A stretch of DNA of 64,000 nucleotides from Haloterrigena salifodinae (GCF_003977755.1 NZ_RQWN01000002.1:1-64000); one strand, 5' to 3'. Positions 53,316-62,563 are shown, numbered from the stretch's first letter. Program-made: numbers and translations. Notes: generated by a model not told the origin, from the sequence alone.

Positions 53316-54869
53316 TCAGTCGTCCGCCGGGGATTCGGGTTCTGCCGTCGCCTCGTCGCCGTCGCTCACGACGTAGTGACAGCCTACCGACTCGTCGTTC
53401 TCGCCGGCCGCCCGCGCGATCAGCAGCGCCACGACGCAGGCGTTTCGGAGTTCGTAGAGGTCCCGCGCCGTCCGCGTTCGGATGTAGGCGTCGACCTCGC
53501 CTTTGAGCCGCCGGAGGACGGCGCTCGCGCGAGCGATCTCCTCGGGGTCGCGCTCGAGGCCGAGATACTCGTCCATCGTCCGCTTCAGCCGGATGGATTT
53601 CTCGGCGGCGAACCGCTCGGGCAGGTCGGGATCGCTGTTGCGGAGGTCCGGCGCTTCGACGATTTCGGGTTCGGCGCCGGAGTCCACGGCGTCCTTGCCG
53701 GCCCGCAGCCCCCAGACGAGTCCCTCGAGCAGGCTCGTACTCGCCAGTCGGTTCGCACCGTGGACGCCCGTGCGGGCGCACTCGCCGACGGCGTAGAGCC
53801 GATCGAGCGACGTTTGCCCGTTCTCGTCGACTGCGATCCCACCACACAGGAAGTGCTCGCAGGGCGCGACCGGAATCACGTCACCCTCGATCCCGCGGTC
53901 GTGACACTTCTCGGCGATGGCGGGGTACTCCGCCTCGAACTCGGCCTCGAGCGTACTCACGTCCAGCACGACCTCGCCGGTTTCTTCGCGCTCCGTTTCG
54001 ACGGCGCGGGCGACGACGTCCCGCGGAGCGAGTTCGGCGTCGGGGTGGTAGTCGCCCATGAACCGCTCGCCGTGTCCGTTCCGCAGTACTGCCCCTTCGC
54101 CGCGCAGGGCTTCCGAGAGCAAAAATGGATTCTCGCCAGCGTAGGCGGTCGGGTGGAACTGCACGTACTCCATGTCCTCGACCTCGGCGCCCGCGAGCGC
54201 GGCCATGGCGATCCCGTCGCTGGTCGCGTCGTCGGGGTTGGTCGAACGCGTGTAGAGCGCGCCGATCCCGCCGGTCGCGAGGACTGTCGTCCCGGCGAAG
54301 ACGGGGTGGCCGTCAGACACCTCGTCGGTCAGCGCGCCGTGGACCCGCCCCTCGTGCGTGATCAGATCGAGCGCGGCGGTGTCCTGGCGGACCTCGATCC
54401 GGTCGTGAGCGTCGATATGATTCAGGAACGGCCGGAGGATGTGCGTGCCCGTCGCGGCGTCGACGTGGAGGATGCGATGGTCGGAGTGGGCGGCCTCCCG
54501 GGTATAGTCGAACTCGCCGTCGCCCGTCTCGTCGAACTCGATTCCGAGAGTCTCGAGCAGCACGTCTTCGACGGCGTCATCGGCGTGATCGACTAACACG
54601 TCGATCGCGTCGGGATCCGCGGTTTCGTCGCTGGCCGCGAGGATGTCGGCTTTCAGGCTCTCGGGATCGCCCCGCGTCGTCGAGATGCCGCCCTGGGCCC
54701 AGTCGGTGCTGGCGCCGTCGGGTTTCGCGGCTTTCGTCACCAGGAGGACCTCGGCGCCCTCCTGAGCGGCCGCGAGCGCGGCCGCACAGCCCGCGATCCC
54801 GCTGCCGACGACCAGGACGTCCGCGGTCTCCGTCGTTGCATCCTGCGTTGGGAGTTGTGTGTCGGTCAT
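53316..54869 (-). CDS. nadB: L-aspartate oxidase
   Basis: A 517-residue FAD-dependent oxidase converting L-aspartate to iminoaspartate. It has a Rossmann FAD site (VLVVGSGIAGCAAALAAAQE, about 18-37), the active-site region KPDGASTDWAQGGISTTRGD, and HPTAYAGENPFLLSEALRGE. The middle region reads LYAVGECARTGVHGANRLAS, and the C-terminal helical domain is present. An acidic tail is added, as usual in halophiles. Second gene of the nadABC operon, starting 9 bp after nadA ends. Confidence 0.96.
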   Translation of the reverse strand: MTDTQLPTQDATTETADVLVVGSGIAGCAAALAAAQEGAEVLLVTKAAKPDGASTDWAQGGISTTRGDPESLKADILAASDETADPDAIDVLVDHADDAVEDVLLETLGIEFDETGDGEFDYTREAAHSDHRILHVDAATGTHILRPFLNHIDAHDRIEVRQDTAALDLITHEGRVHGALTDEVSDGHPVFAGTTVLATGGIGALYTRSTNPDDATSDGIAMAALAGAEVEDMEYVQFHPTAYAGENPFLLSEALRGEGAVLRNGHGERFMGDYHPDAELAPRDVVARAVETEREETGEVVLDVSTLEAEFEAEYPAIAEKCHDRGIEGDVIPVAPCEHFLCGGIAVDENGQTSLDRLYAVGECARTGVHGANRLASTSLLEGLVWGLRAGKDAVDSGAEPEIVEAPDLRNSDPDLPERFAAEKSIRLKRTMDEYLGLERDPEEIARASAVLRRLKGEVDAYIRTRTARDLYELRNACVVALLIARAAGENDESVGCHYVVSDGDEATAEPESPADD

Positions 54870-54878
54870 GGCTTCGGA

Positions 54879-56012
54879 TTAGATCTCGAGCATGCGATCG
54901 AGCGCGACTTCGGCGAGTTCCTTCTCCTCGGGCGCGACTTCGATCACGTTGCGTTCCCGACCCTCGACGAGTTCCTCGAGCACCCAGGTGAGGTAGTTAG
55001 GGTCGATCTGGCGCATGGCGTTGCAGTCCATGCAGGCGTCGCCGCAGAGCGGCAGGACGTTCACCTCGGGATGCCAGCGCTGGAGGTGCTCGGTGAGGTG
55101 GATCTCGGTGCCAATGGCCCACGTCTCGCCGGGATCGGCGTTCTCGATCGTCTCGCAGATCGTCGCCGTCGAGCCTGCTTTGTCGGCAGCTTCAACGACC
55201 TCGCGGCGGCATTCGGGGTGGACGATGACGTTCGCCTCGGGGTGTTCCGCCCGGATGTCTTCGATGTGGTCCTCGCGGAACCGCTCGTGGACCTGGCAGT
55301 AGCCGTCCCAGAGGATGATGTCGCTCTCGGCGACCTCGTCGGCGTCCTTTCCTTCGGGATCCCACGGGTCCCACTCCGCGATCTCGTCTTCCATGTCCAG
55401 TCGGTGGGACGTGTTCTCCCCGAGGTGCTTGTCGGGGAGGAAGAGGACCTTGTCGCCCTTATCGAAGGCGTACTCGAACGCCTTGTGCGCGTTCGAGGAG
55501 GTACAGACGAGCCCGCCCTGGCTCGCGCAGAACGCCTTCAGGTCCGCGTAGGAGTTCATGTAGGTGATCGGGATGATGTCGGCGTCGGGCGCGGCCGCGG
55601 TGATCTCGGCCCACGCGCTGTCGACCTGCAGGGCTTCGGCCATCCCGGCCATGGGACACGAGGCCTCCATGCTCGGGAGGATCACCGTCTGCTCGTCGTC
55701 GGTGATGATGTCCGCGCTCTCGGCCATGAACGTCACGCCGCCAAAGATCACGTACTCGGCGTCCGCGTTCGCGGCCTCCTTCGAGAGTTGGTAGGAATCG
55801 CCGATGAAGTCGGCGTGTTCGACGATCTCCCGGCGCTGATAGTTGTGACCTAGGATCACGACGTCGTCGCCGAGTTCCTCGAGCGCCGCCTCGATTCGCT
55901 CCGTGCGCTCGTCTTCTTCGAGATCGCGGTATCGAGGCGGTAGTTGTTCGAGATTATCGTATTTGAACAGACTCAAATCGGTATCCAGCTCCGCCGTTTC
56001 CATTTTGACCAT
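54879..56012 (-). CDS. nadA: Quinolinate synthase
   Basis: A 377-residue 4Fe-4S enzyme joining iminoaspartate and dihydroxyacetone phosphate to quinolinate. Visible are VVILGHNYQRREIVEHADFI, then SMEASCPMAGMAEALQ (first cluster Cys), VHPECRREVVEAADKAGSTA (second), and CGDACMDCNAMRQIDPNYL (third). The start MVKMETAELD is used; an ATG three codons later is equally possible. It is first in the operon. Upstream, two direct CACGTCAC repeats 21 bp apart may bind a regulator. Confidence 0.96.
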   Translation of the reverse strand: MVKMETAELDTDLSLFKYDNLEQLPPRYRDLEEDERTERIEAALEELGDDVVILGHNYQRREIVEHADFIGDSYQLSKEAANADAEYVIFGGVTFMAESADIITDDEQTVILPSMEASCPMAGMAEALQVDSAWAEITAAAPDADIIPITYMNSYADLKAFCASQGGLVCTSSNAHKAFEYAFDKGDKVLFLPDKHLGENTSHRLDMEDEIAEWDPWDPEGKDADEVAESDIILWDGYCQVHERFREDHIEDIRAEHPEANVIVHPECRREVVEAADKAGSTATICETIENADPGETWAIGTEIHLTEHLQRWHPEVNVLPLCGDACMDCNAMRQIDPNYLTWVLEELVEGRERNVIEVAPEEKELAEVALDRMLEI

Positions 56013-56014
56013 TT

Positions 56015-56043
56015 CACGTCACCTGTGGGTAACTCCACGTCAC
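56015..56043 (-). promoter_or_regulatory. Repeated CACGTCAC motif before nadA
   Basis: CACGTCAC occurs at 56015-56022 and 56036-56043 (plus-strand reading), exactly 21 bp apart, about two turns of the helix. The first lies just before the nadA start. Such phasing suggests a dimeric regulator bound on one face of DNA, for example an NAD-responsive repressor. The regulator is not identified. Confidence 0.45.
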
Positions 56044-56216
56044 ACCGCCCTGTTGAAGAAGTTTTTCCTTCGATACTGCACACCGGCGGAATACCATCGA
56101 GGGATATACGAGCCGAAAGCGGATCACCGGAGGTTCGATCTGATCTATAGGTTGCTTCCGCTGACAGTCACCGCTCCGTGCAGTGGTGCCTTTCCGCTTG
56201 CGTCCCTAGAGACAGT

Positions 56217-57287
56217 ATGGCACTCGAGGAGGTCTTTTCCCACTTCACCCGGCGGGACTGGGAGGAGGAATCGCCCGACGGAACGGTTCGCCTCGCCGTC
56301 GTCGGCGTCGGGGGCTTCGCCCGGCAGCGCGCGCTCCCGGCGATCGCGGAGGGGCGGTACTGCGAGACGACGGCGCTGGTCTCCGGCTCGCCCGATCGCA
56401 CGCGGACCGTCGCCGAGTCGTTCGACGTTCCCCACGTCCTCGATTACGACGGGTTCCTGGCCGGCGACCACGCCGACACCTACGACGCGGTCTACGTCGC
56501 GACGCCGAACGCCATCCACGGCGAGTACGCCGTCGCCGCCGCGGAGCGGGGCGCCCACGTCATCTGCGAGAAGCCCCTCGAGACGACCCGCGAGCGGGCC
56601 GCCGGCATCGTCGACGCCTGCGAGGCGGCCGACGTGACGCTGATGACGGCCTACCGGCTGCAGACCGAGCCGACGATTCGGCGGGCGCGGGAACTCGTCC
56701 GCAGCGACGTCATCGGCGACATCGTCCAGGTCCACGGCGGCTTCTCGCACCCGCTGCTCGAGGGCACCGGCCCCGACACGTGGCGTCTCGATCCCGGCCT
56801 CGCGGGCGGCGGCGCCCTGGTCGATCTGGGCGTCTACCCGCTCAACACGATTCGATTCGTCCTTGAGGACGATCCCGCGGGCGTCTACGCCACCACTCAC
56901 TCGAGCGGCCCGCCCTTCGACGCGGTCGACGAGCACGTCGCCTTCCAACTCGAGTTCGCGAACGTCGCGACGGCCTCGTGTACAGCCAGTTTCGACGCCC
57001 ACGCCAGCAGCCAGCTCGAGTTAGTAGGAACGGAGGGGAAGATCCACGTCGAGTCGCCGTTCGGCGGTGTCGTCCCTCAGGAGATGGTCGTCGAGAGCGG
57101 CGACGTCCGCATGGAGTACACGGGCCCGCGGGTCGACGAGGTCCGCGAAGAGTTCGACTACTTCGGCTACTGCGTGCTCACCGACACGGAACCGGAGCCC
57201 GACGGCGAGGACGGCCTCGTGGATCTCGAGGTTATCGAGGCCGCCTACGAATCGGCTGAGACCGGGTGTCGGGTGGAGCTCGAGTGA
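56217..57287 (+). CDS. Gfo/Idh/MocA-family dehydrogenase (D-xylose dehydrogenase-like)
   Basis: A 356-residue oxidoreductase. The N-terminal Rossmann fold is RLAVVGVGGFARQRALPAIA, the catalytic Lys is in HVICEKPLETTRERAAGIVD, and the C-terminal domain has GGGALVDLGVYPLNTIRFVL. The first 25 residues (ALEEVFSHFTRRDWEEESPD) and the overall pattern resemble the NADP-dependent D-xylose/glucose-fructose oxidoreductase group of haloarchaea. It would oxidise an aldose to its lactone. The ATG at 56217 gives this conserved N-terminus. No other sugar gene is adjacent. Confidence 0.88.
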   Translation: MALEEVFSHFTRRDWEEESPDGTVRLAVVGVGGFARQRALPAIAEGRYCETTALVSGSPDRTRTVAESFDVPHVLDYDGFLAGDHADTYDAVYVATPNAIHGEYAVAAAERGAHVICEKPLETTRERAAGIVDACEAADVTLMTAYRLQTEPTIRRARELVRSDVIGDIVQVHGGFSHPLLEGTGPDTWRLDPGLAGGGALVDLGVYPLNTIRFVLEDDPAGVYATTHSSGPPFDAVDEHVAFQLEFANVATASCTASFDAHASSQLELVGTEGKIHVESPFGGVVPQEMVVESGDVRMEYTGPRVDEVREEFDYFGYCVLTDTEPEPDGEDGLVDLEVIEAAYESAETGCRVELE

Positions 57288-57386
57288 CAGCTCGGACGGG
57301 AGCCGCTGAGCAATCGGAGTAGGAGGAACCGACGCTCGAGTTCGATCGCGGGTTTCGCACGTCGAGAAGAAAACGGCTGCAGCGGA

Positions 57387-57856
57387 TCAGGTGGACGCTC
57401 CTTCCCACGGCGTCGACTCGACGTCGACCAGTTCGAACAGCTCGTCGAACTCGTCGGGGAACTGCGCCTCGACGTTGGCGATCTCGCCGCCGGGAACTGT
57501 CTCGGCGAGCAGGGCGGTCACCGCCTTGATCCGGAACACCGTTTCGGCTTCGTCGATTTCCGCGGCTTCCCGTAGCCGGTGTCGAGATCGAGGTCGTCGT
57601 AGTTCAGCCGCTCGCGGACCCGTTCGACGAACTCGTCGAAGTCGTACGGACGTCCGTGGTCAACCTGTAGGAGGGAGCGGTCGACCTCCATGGGCAGCGG
57701 GCTGGCGATGTCCGTCGCGCCGCCCTCGTCGACGCGCTCACCGATCGTCTCGAGGACGGCCTGCGTCGTCCGGACGGCCTCTACCTGGGCCCCGGCCTCG
57801 ATGCAATGCTGTACCTCGCCGACGAAGTCCGTGTAGTTGGTCTTCTCCTGAGACAT
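57387..57856 (-). pseudogene. DUF2267 family gene with a frameshift
   Basis: The frame from ATG 57856 gives MSQEKTNYTDFVGEVQHCIE, RTTQAVLETIGERVDEGGAT and DFDEFVERVRERLNYDDLDL, a DUF2267 protein. At about 57570 it runs into KPRKSTKPKRCSGSRR and stops at 57518. In the neighbouring frame the natural end follows: EIDEAETVFRIKAVTALLAE, VPGGEIANVEAQFPDEFDEL and VDVESTPWEGAST, to a stop at 57387. One indel near 57565-57575 explains it. It is either a recent mutation or a sequencing error; restored, the protein is about 155 residues. Confidence 0.8.
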
Positions 57857-57992
57857 CGAGAATCAGAGGGGAGCCCTCGCCTGGTACTGTGGAGAGAACT
57901 GTCGAAAAGCGTCATCCCGGGATTGGCAAGGCCTGAGAGACGGTTCTCGATCGCCTCGAGGCGGGCGATCGACGCCACTCGAGCCGACCCGC

Positions 57993-58973
57993 TCAGAGCC
58001 GGTCGGGTGCGAGTTCGTCGATCGTCGTCTCGACGACGTCCCTCGAGGCCGGTTCCGGAACGACGACGATGGGGTGGTCGATCCCCGTCTCGGCGACGAG
58101 CGTCCGAAGCTGCTCGCGCGCGTCGTCCGGCGTGCCGGCGACGCCGAGGTCCGCCAGCATCGCGTCGGTCACCGCGTCGGCGGCCTCTCCCTTCTCTCCG
58201 CTGCGCCACGCGTCAGCGATGCGGTCCGCGCGCTCGGGGTACGCCGTCGCGACGGCTCGGCGATACCCTTCGCCGCTGCCGACGTAGTAGGCGATGTGCC
58301 GGCGCAGCGTCTCCCGAGCCTCGTCGGGATCCTCGCTGACCGCCGACGGAACGTAGGGCGCGATCGCGATCTCGCTCGGATCGCGGTCGCGCTCGCGGGC
58401 CGCGTCCGCGACTTCCTCGAAGGCCGCGTCGAGGTGTGAGAACGGAATATTGTGCGGGATCCAGCCGTCGCAGAGCCGGCCGACGACTCGCCGGTTCGCC
58501 GGCCCGAGGCCGGCGTGGTAGACCGGCACGGGGGCCTCGAGCGACGGGAAGTCGGCGGCCGCGAGCACCTCGCCGTCGTAGTCGACGCGACCCTCGCCGG
58601 CGGTGTACGCGCGGACGAGTTCGATCGTCTCGTGGGCCCGCCGGACGGGACGATCGAACGCCATCCCGTGGAGGTCCTCGACGGCTTTCGGCGTGCTGGT
58701 CCCGACGCCGAGCGTGAACCGGCCGTCCGAGGCCCGCTGCAGCGACGCGGCGGTCATCGCGAGCACGGCCGGCGACCGCGAGTAGACGTTCAAGATCGCG
58801 CTCCCGAGTTCGATCTCCTCGGTCCGACAGGCCATCTCGGTCAGCTGGACGACGCCGCTCTCGCCCCAGAGTTCGCCAACCCAGACGGCGTCGTAGGCCA
58901 GTTGCTCCGCGCGGACCGCAATGTCCGCGAGATCGAGGTCACCGAACGACGTTACCATGAGTCCGACATCCAT
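57993..58973 (-). CDS. LLM-class flavin oxidoreductase (probably F420-dependent)
   Basis: A 326-residue luciferase-like TIM barrel. It reads MDVGLMVTSFGDLDLADIAV, DAVWVGELWGESGVVQLTEM, ELGSAILNVYSRSPAVLAMT and FTLGVGTSTPKAVEDLHGMA, the pattern of the F420-dependent N5,N10-methylene-tetrahydromethanopterin reductase-like proteins. Haloarchaea make F420, so F420 is the likely cofactor; FMN is the alternative. The substrate is unknown. The gene stands alone between the DUF2267 pseudogene and the HalOD1 gene. Confidence 0.88.
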   Translation of the reverse strand: MDVGLMVTSFGDLDLADIAVRAEQLAYDAVWVGELWGESGVVQLTEMACRTEEIELGSAILNVYSRSPAVLAMTAASLQRASDGRFTLGVGTSTPKAVEDLHGMAFDRPVRRAHETIELVRAYTAGEGRVDYDGEVLAAADFPSLEAPVPVYHAGLGPANRRVVGRLCDGWIPHNIPFSHLDAAFEEVADAARERDRDPSEIAIAPYVPSAVSEDPDEARETLRRHIAYYVGSGEGYRRAVATAYPERADRIADAWRSGEKGEAADAVTDAMLADLGVAGTPDDAREQLRTLVAETGIDHPIVVVPEPASRDVVETTIDELAPDRL

Positions 58974-59009
58974 GCTCCCGACAACGGGAGCCAGTGAGAA
59001 AAAATCGAG

Positions 59010-59354
59010 CTACCCGTCGAACGTGAACTCGAGGTCGTCATCGGACCCGTAGTCGCTGCTATCGCCGTAGACGAGGATCTCCCCGCAGTCGGTGACAACG
59101 ATGTCGAACTCGTCGACACTGAACTCGAGGCCGACCGATGCCACGGCCCCCCGTGCGGCCGCGTGGTCGAGCAGCCGCTCGAGGGCCTCCGGATCGATCG
59201 CCTCCCACAGCGGGCCGATATCTCGTGGCGAGCGATCCGCGACGGTCGAGATTGCACAGACAATTGCACTCGAGAGCTGGCCAGAATTGGTCGGTTCGAA
59301 ATGGACTCGATGGATGGGTGAACATTCGTGGTCTGAGAAGAGGCCGTTCATCAC
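59010..59354 (-). CDS. HalOD1 output-domain protein
   Basis: A 114-residue protein fitting the HalOD1 domain: LSSAIVCAISTVADRSPRDI, GPLWEAIDPEALERLLDHAA and VGLEFSVDEFDIVVTDCGEI. HalOD1 is a small haloarchaeal output module found alone or after signalling domains. The exact partner is unknown. It is close to the HTH-10 regulator gene on the same strand (60 bp), so both may belong to one signalling unit. Confidence 0.85.
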   Translation of the reverse strand: MMNGLFSDHECSPIHRVHFEPTNSGQLSSAIVCAISTVADRSPRDIGPLWEAIDPEALERLLDHAAARGAVASVGLEFSVDEFDIVVTDCGEILVYGDSSDYGSDDDLEFTFDG

Positions 59355-59414
59355 ATGTTGTACGGCTGCCAGCCCGTTGAAGGAGCGGACGGTATATGCC
59401 CGGCTTTATAAGGA

Positions 59415-60074
59415 TCACCGGACGAGCGAGTTCTCGATCAGCGCCTTCAGCCCGCGGCGGAGGCGTCCGCTGACGGCCGACGAGGAGATGCCGAGCGCGT
59501 CCGCGAGATCCTCGACCGAGGAATCCCGCGGATCCTCGAAGTAGCCGCGTTCGTAGGCGGTGACGAGCGTCTTCCGTTGGATGGGCGTCAGCCCGTAGCC
59601 CTGTCCCGTGCTCCGGTCGCCGTCCTCGGCGTGGTAGAGCCGATCGACGGTAAAGTCGACGTCCTTGGCCCGACAGTGCTCTCGAAACTCCTGTAACCGG
59701 CCGATCTCAGGCACCTCGAGGGTCGCGATCCAGCCGCCGCGACCGCTCGTGGCGTGGAGGACTCGCATCCCGAGTTCGGCTGCGCGGGGCAACACCAGCC
59801 GCTCCGCCGAAGTCAGCCGCATCCGGTAGACGCGGAACTCGCCGCCGTCGATGACGACCGTCGGCTCCGAGACCGTGGGATCGTCGGCGACGACACGGTC
59901 GAACGCATCGAAATCGCCGCCGTAGGTCTCGAAGAAGAGGTAGTACTCCCCCGGCCCGGCGATCGTCTGGTACTCGAGCTCGGCGGTCATCTCGGGCAGC
60001 GCCTGAATCGTCGGGGTGAGCACCAGCTCGGGGTGGACGAGCGTGATTTCGGCGATGACCCGCGCCTCACTCAT
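59415..60074 (-). CDS. Bacterio-opsin-activator-type HTH-10 regulator
   Basis: A 219-residue regulator. The C-terminal HTH-10 domain is LTPIQRKTLVTAYERGYFED, then SVEDLADALGISSSAVSGRL and RRGLKALIENSLV. The N-terminal part (ARVIAEITLVHPELVLTPTI onward) is the usual beta-rich sensing domain with no known ligand. The ATG at 60074 (MSEARVIAEITL) is preferred to one nine residues upstream. It may control the adjacent HalOD1 gene or the amidohydrolase gene upstream on the same strand. Confidence 0.9.
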   Translation of the reverse strand: MSEARVIAEITLVHPELVLTPTIQALPEMTAELEYQTIAGPGEYYLFFETYGGDFDAFDRVVADDPTVSEPTVVIDGGEFRVYRMRLTSAERLVLPRAAELGMRVLHATSGRGGWIATLEVPEIGRLQEFREHCRAKDVDFTVDRLYHAEDGDRSTGQGYGLTPIQRKTLVTAYERGYFEDPRDSSVEDLADALGISSSAVSGRLRRGLKALIENSLVR

Positions 60075-60164
60075 GCTGGCTGGTTTGTTACCAGTACCCA
60101 TGAACCTTGGAGTCCCCGGAGGTCGACGGGAACTCCCCGTCCCGTTCGGATCGCCGCCGTGCCG

Positions 60165-61751
60165 TCAGCCGTCGAACCCGTCGAAGACGATCTCGCCGTC
60201 GACCACCGTCATCGCTACGTCGATCTCGTCGATCCGCTCGACCTCCCACGGCGACGCTTCGAGGACGACCAGATCGGCCCGCTTCCCGACCTCGACGGTC
60301 CCGAGACGGTCATCGTCGAAGCCGGCGTAGGCCCCGCCGCGCGTGTAGGCCCGCAGCGCCTCGGTGACCGACAGCCGCTGTGCTTCAGTCGGCGCGTTGA
60401 CCGCGTGGTGAACGCCGAGCAGCGGATCCAGCGGCATGCAGTCCGAGCCGAACGCGAGCGGGACGCCGGCCTCGAGCACCCGCCGGAACCGATTGGTCCG
60501 ATTCCGCCGCTCGCGTCCCAGCCGCCGATCGTAGAGGCCGCCCTCGTCCGCCCAGCGGTGGAAGTTCGGTTGCATCGACGCGACGATCCCGGCCTCGGCC
60601 ATGCGCTCTATCTGGTCGTCGGTCGCCAGTTCCGCGTGTTCGATCCGGTGGCGTCGTCCGCCGGAGTCGGCCGTCGACTCAAGGGCCGACAGCGTCTCCT
60701 CGATCGCCGCGTCGCCGATGGCGTGGATGCAGACCTGATACCCGCTGCCGTCGGCGCGCTCGACCAGCGCGGCGAGGTTCTCGGGGTCGACGACCCACTG
60801 GCCGCGGTCGTCGCCCTCGTCCGTCTCGTGTGCTGCGTCCGCTTCGTCCCCACTGGCGTCCGCGTACGGCTCCCGGAGCCGCGCCGTTCGACTCCCGAAA
60901 CTCCCGTCCGAGAAGGACTTGATCGCGCCCGTCCGGACGCGGTCGCTGCCTGCATTCGTCGCCAGCCCGACCTCTTCGAGCGCCTCGAGGTGGTCGCTCC
61001 AGTAGTCGATCCGGACGCGCAGGGGCAGGTCGCCGTCGGCGGCCATGTCGCGGTAGACCCGGGGCGCGACCGAGCCGCGGACCTTGTCGTGGACGCCGGT
61101 AACGCCAAACTCGACCGCGCGTTCGGTCGCCGCGGCGAGGACCTCGCGCATCTCCTCGCGGCCGGCAGTCAGTTCTCGGCGGACGGCCTCGGCGGCGTCT
61201 TCGACGGCGACGCCGGTCGGCTCGCCGCCCGACCGCCGCAGATCGGAGGCGGGGAGGTCGTCCGCGAGCCGCTCGAGGGCGACCGCGTTCAGCGAGGCGG
61301 TGTGCAGATCGACGCGCATCGCGACGACGGGCCGCTCCTCGCTGACGCGGTCGAGTTCCGCGCTCGTGAGCGGGCGGCTCCGCGACGCCTCCCACTCGCT
61401 CTCGTCGTAGCCGAAGCCGAGAATCCACTCTCGCTCCGGTTCGTCGGCGGCGTGAGCCGACAGCGTCTCGAGGCAGTCCGCGACGCTCGTCGCGGTCGAG
61501 AGATCGGCGTGGACGAGGTGCTGTCCGAACTGTTCCATATGCGTGTGGGCGTCGATAAAGCCCGGCAGGACGGGGCGCCCGCCGCAGTCGATCACGTCGG
61601 TCTCGACCCCCTCGAGGAACGAGACCTCGTAGCTATCCCCGAGGCGGACGATCTCGCCGTCGCGAACGGCGACCGCCTCGTGGACGATGTCGGGATCGCC
61701 GAGGGTGTGGACCGCCGCGTTCACGAGCAGGCGGTCGGCGGCGTCGGTCAT
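60165..61751 (-). CDS. Amidohydrolase family protein (YtcJ-like)
   Basis: A 528-residue metal-dependent hydrolase of the amidohydrolase-3 group. Metal ligands are visible as DAHTHMEQFG (HxH, about 68), VCIHAIGDAAIEETLSALES, RIEHAELATDDQ, and Asp in AFGSDCMPLDPLLGVHHAVN. The C-terminal beta domain reads LGTVEVGKRADLVVLEASPW. YtcJ-like proteins hydrolyse various amides or imines; the substrate is not known. The frame remains open upstream past the start, but the ATG at 61751 gives the family N-terminus (MTDAADRLLVNAAVHTLGD). Confidence 0.9.
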   Translation of the reverse strand: MTDAADRLLVNAAVHTLGDPDIVHEAVAVRDGEIVRLGDSYEVSFLEGVETDVIDCGGRPVLPGFIDAHTHMEQFGQHLVHADLSTATSVADCLETLSAHAADEPEREWILGFGYDESEWEASRSRPLTSAELDRVSEERPVVAMRVDLHTASLNAVALERLADDLPASDLRRSGGEPTGVAVEDAAEAVRRELTAGREEMREVLAAATERAVEFGVTGVHDKVRGSVAPRVYRDMAADGDLPLRVRIDYWSDHLEALEEVGLATNAGSDRVRTGAIKSFSDGSFGSRTARLREPYADASGDEADAAHETDEGDDRGQWVVDPENLAALVERADGSGYQVCIHAIGDAAIEETLSALESTADSGGRRHRIEHAELATDDQIERMAEAGIVASMQPNFHRWADEGGLYDRRLGRERRNRTNRFRRVLEAGVPLAFGSDCMPLDPLLGVHHAVNAPTEAQRLSVTEALRAYTRGGAYAGFDDDRLGTVEVGKRADLVVLEASPWEVERIDEIDVAMTVVDGEIVFDGFDG

Positions 61752-61790
61752 GCTCGAGAGGGTGTCGGCGAGGCCCAAAACCGTTCGGGG

Positions 61791-61911
61791 GAAAGCCCCT
61801 GCCGCGCTCGGCCTTTCTGGCCGAGCGCGGCAGCCCCTTTCAGTCCCACCCGAAAGCCCCGACCCGCTGGGCGCCCACGCCCAGCGAGTCGCCCCTTTCA
61901 GTCCCGCCCGA
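61791..61911 (-). repeat. Two tandem hairpin units (REP-like palindromic element)
   Basis: Read on the minus strand, each unit is GGGACTGAAAGGGGC, a variable hairpin, then GGGGCTTTC. The hairpins are a 14-bp perfect stem (61800-61813/61819-61832) and a 9-bp perfect stem CGCTGGGCG/CGCCCAGCG (61865-61873/61878-61886). GAAAG and CTTTC can pair below the hairpin. The conserved boxes with unrelated perfect stems between them indicate a structured repeat family rather than a simple terminator. Confidence 0.7.
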
Positions 61912-62164
61912 GATCGGTTGATCGACCGGCCGACACCCGTGGCAGCCCCATTCTTTTCGGACTTTTTCCGGATCGCCTGCCTAGGTGGCGAAGCTGGCCG
62001 GCCGACGTTCGCGATCGGGACAATCATCGAAACTGCGGTGGTGGGTTTGATCGGATTCCACGGGACGAACGGAACGCGGCCGGCTCGAGCGGAACCGTCG
62101 GCTCCGAACCGCTGCACGTGCAGTCCGGCGCAAGCTTAACCTGCTGGCTCGTGGACCGCCCGGT
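61912..62164. other. Intergenic region without recognised gene
   Basis: Nothing was recognised apart from probable promoter sequence for the gene at 62165. Long open frames here are extensions of neighbouring genes and carry no family features. Confidence 0.4.
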
Positions 62165-62563
62165 ATGATCGATCGTGACGGCCGCATCGTCTTCGGCTCG
62201 CTCCTGGCGTTGGTCCTCGTGCTCACCGTATCGATCGTCGTCGAGGAGCAGTTCGGAGTCGGCTTGCGGGAGTATCCGGTCCCGTCGTTTCTGGTCTTTG
62301 CCGGCCTCGCACTGGCCGCTCCCCAGCTGTATCTCGCCGCGACCGACGACGAGACCGCGGACGACGACCCGACGCGGAGCCGCGTCCAGTTCGCCGCCGT
62401 CGCGACGGCGGTCTTCGCGCTCGCCTTCGCCGACGACGCGTCGGGGGTCAGCTACCTCGTGATCGCGGGCATCGGCTCCAGTGCGGTCATCGCGCTGGTC
62501 TGCTACGAGGCGCTGCGCTGGCACCACGGCTCGAGCGAAGGGAGCCTCTTGCAGGTTCGGTGA
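62165..62563 (+). CDS. Small membrane protein, four helices
   Basis: A 132-residue membrane protein. Helices are IVFGSLLALVLVLTVSIVVE, VPSFLVFAGLALAAPQLYLA, VQFAAVATAVFALAFADDAS and YLVIAGIGSSAVIALVCYEA, and an acidic loop (DDETADDDPTRS) follows helix 2. The family is not recognised. It ends 57 bp before hmgA on the same strand and could be co-transcribed. Confidence 0.75.
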   Translation: MIDRDGRIVFGSLLALVLVLTVSIVVEEQFGVGLREYPVPSFLVFAGLALAAPQLYLAATDDETADDDPTRSRVQFAAVATAVFALAFADDASGVSYLVIAGIGSSAVIALVCYEALRWHHGSSEGSLLQVR

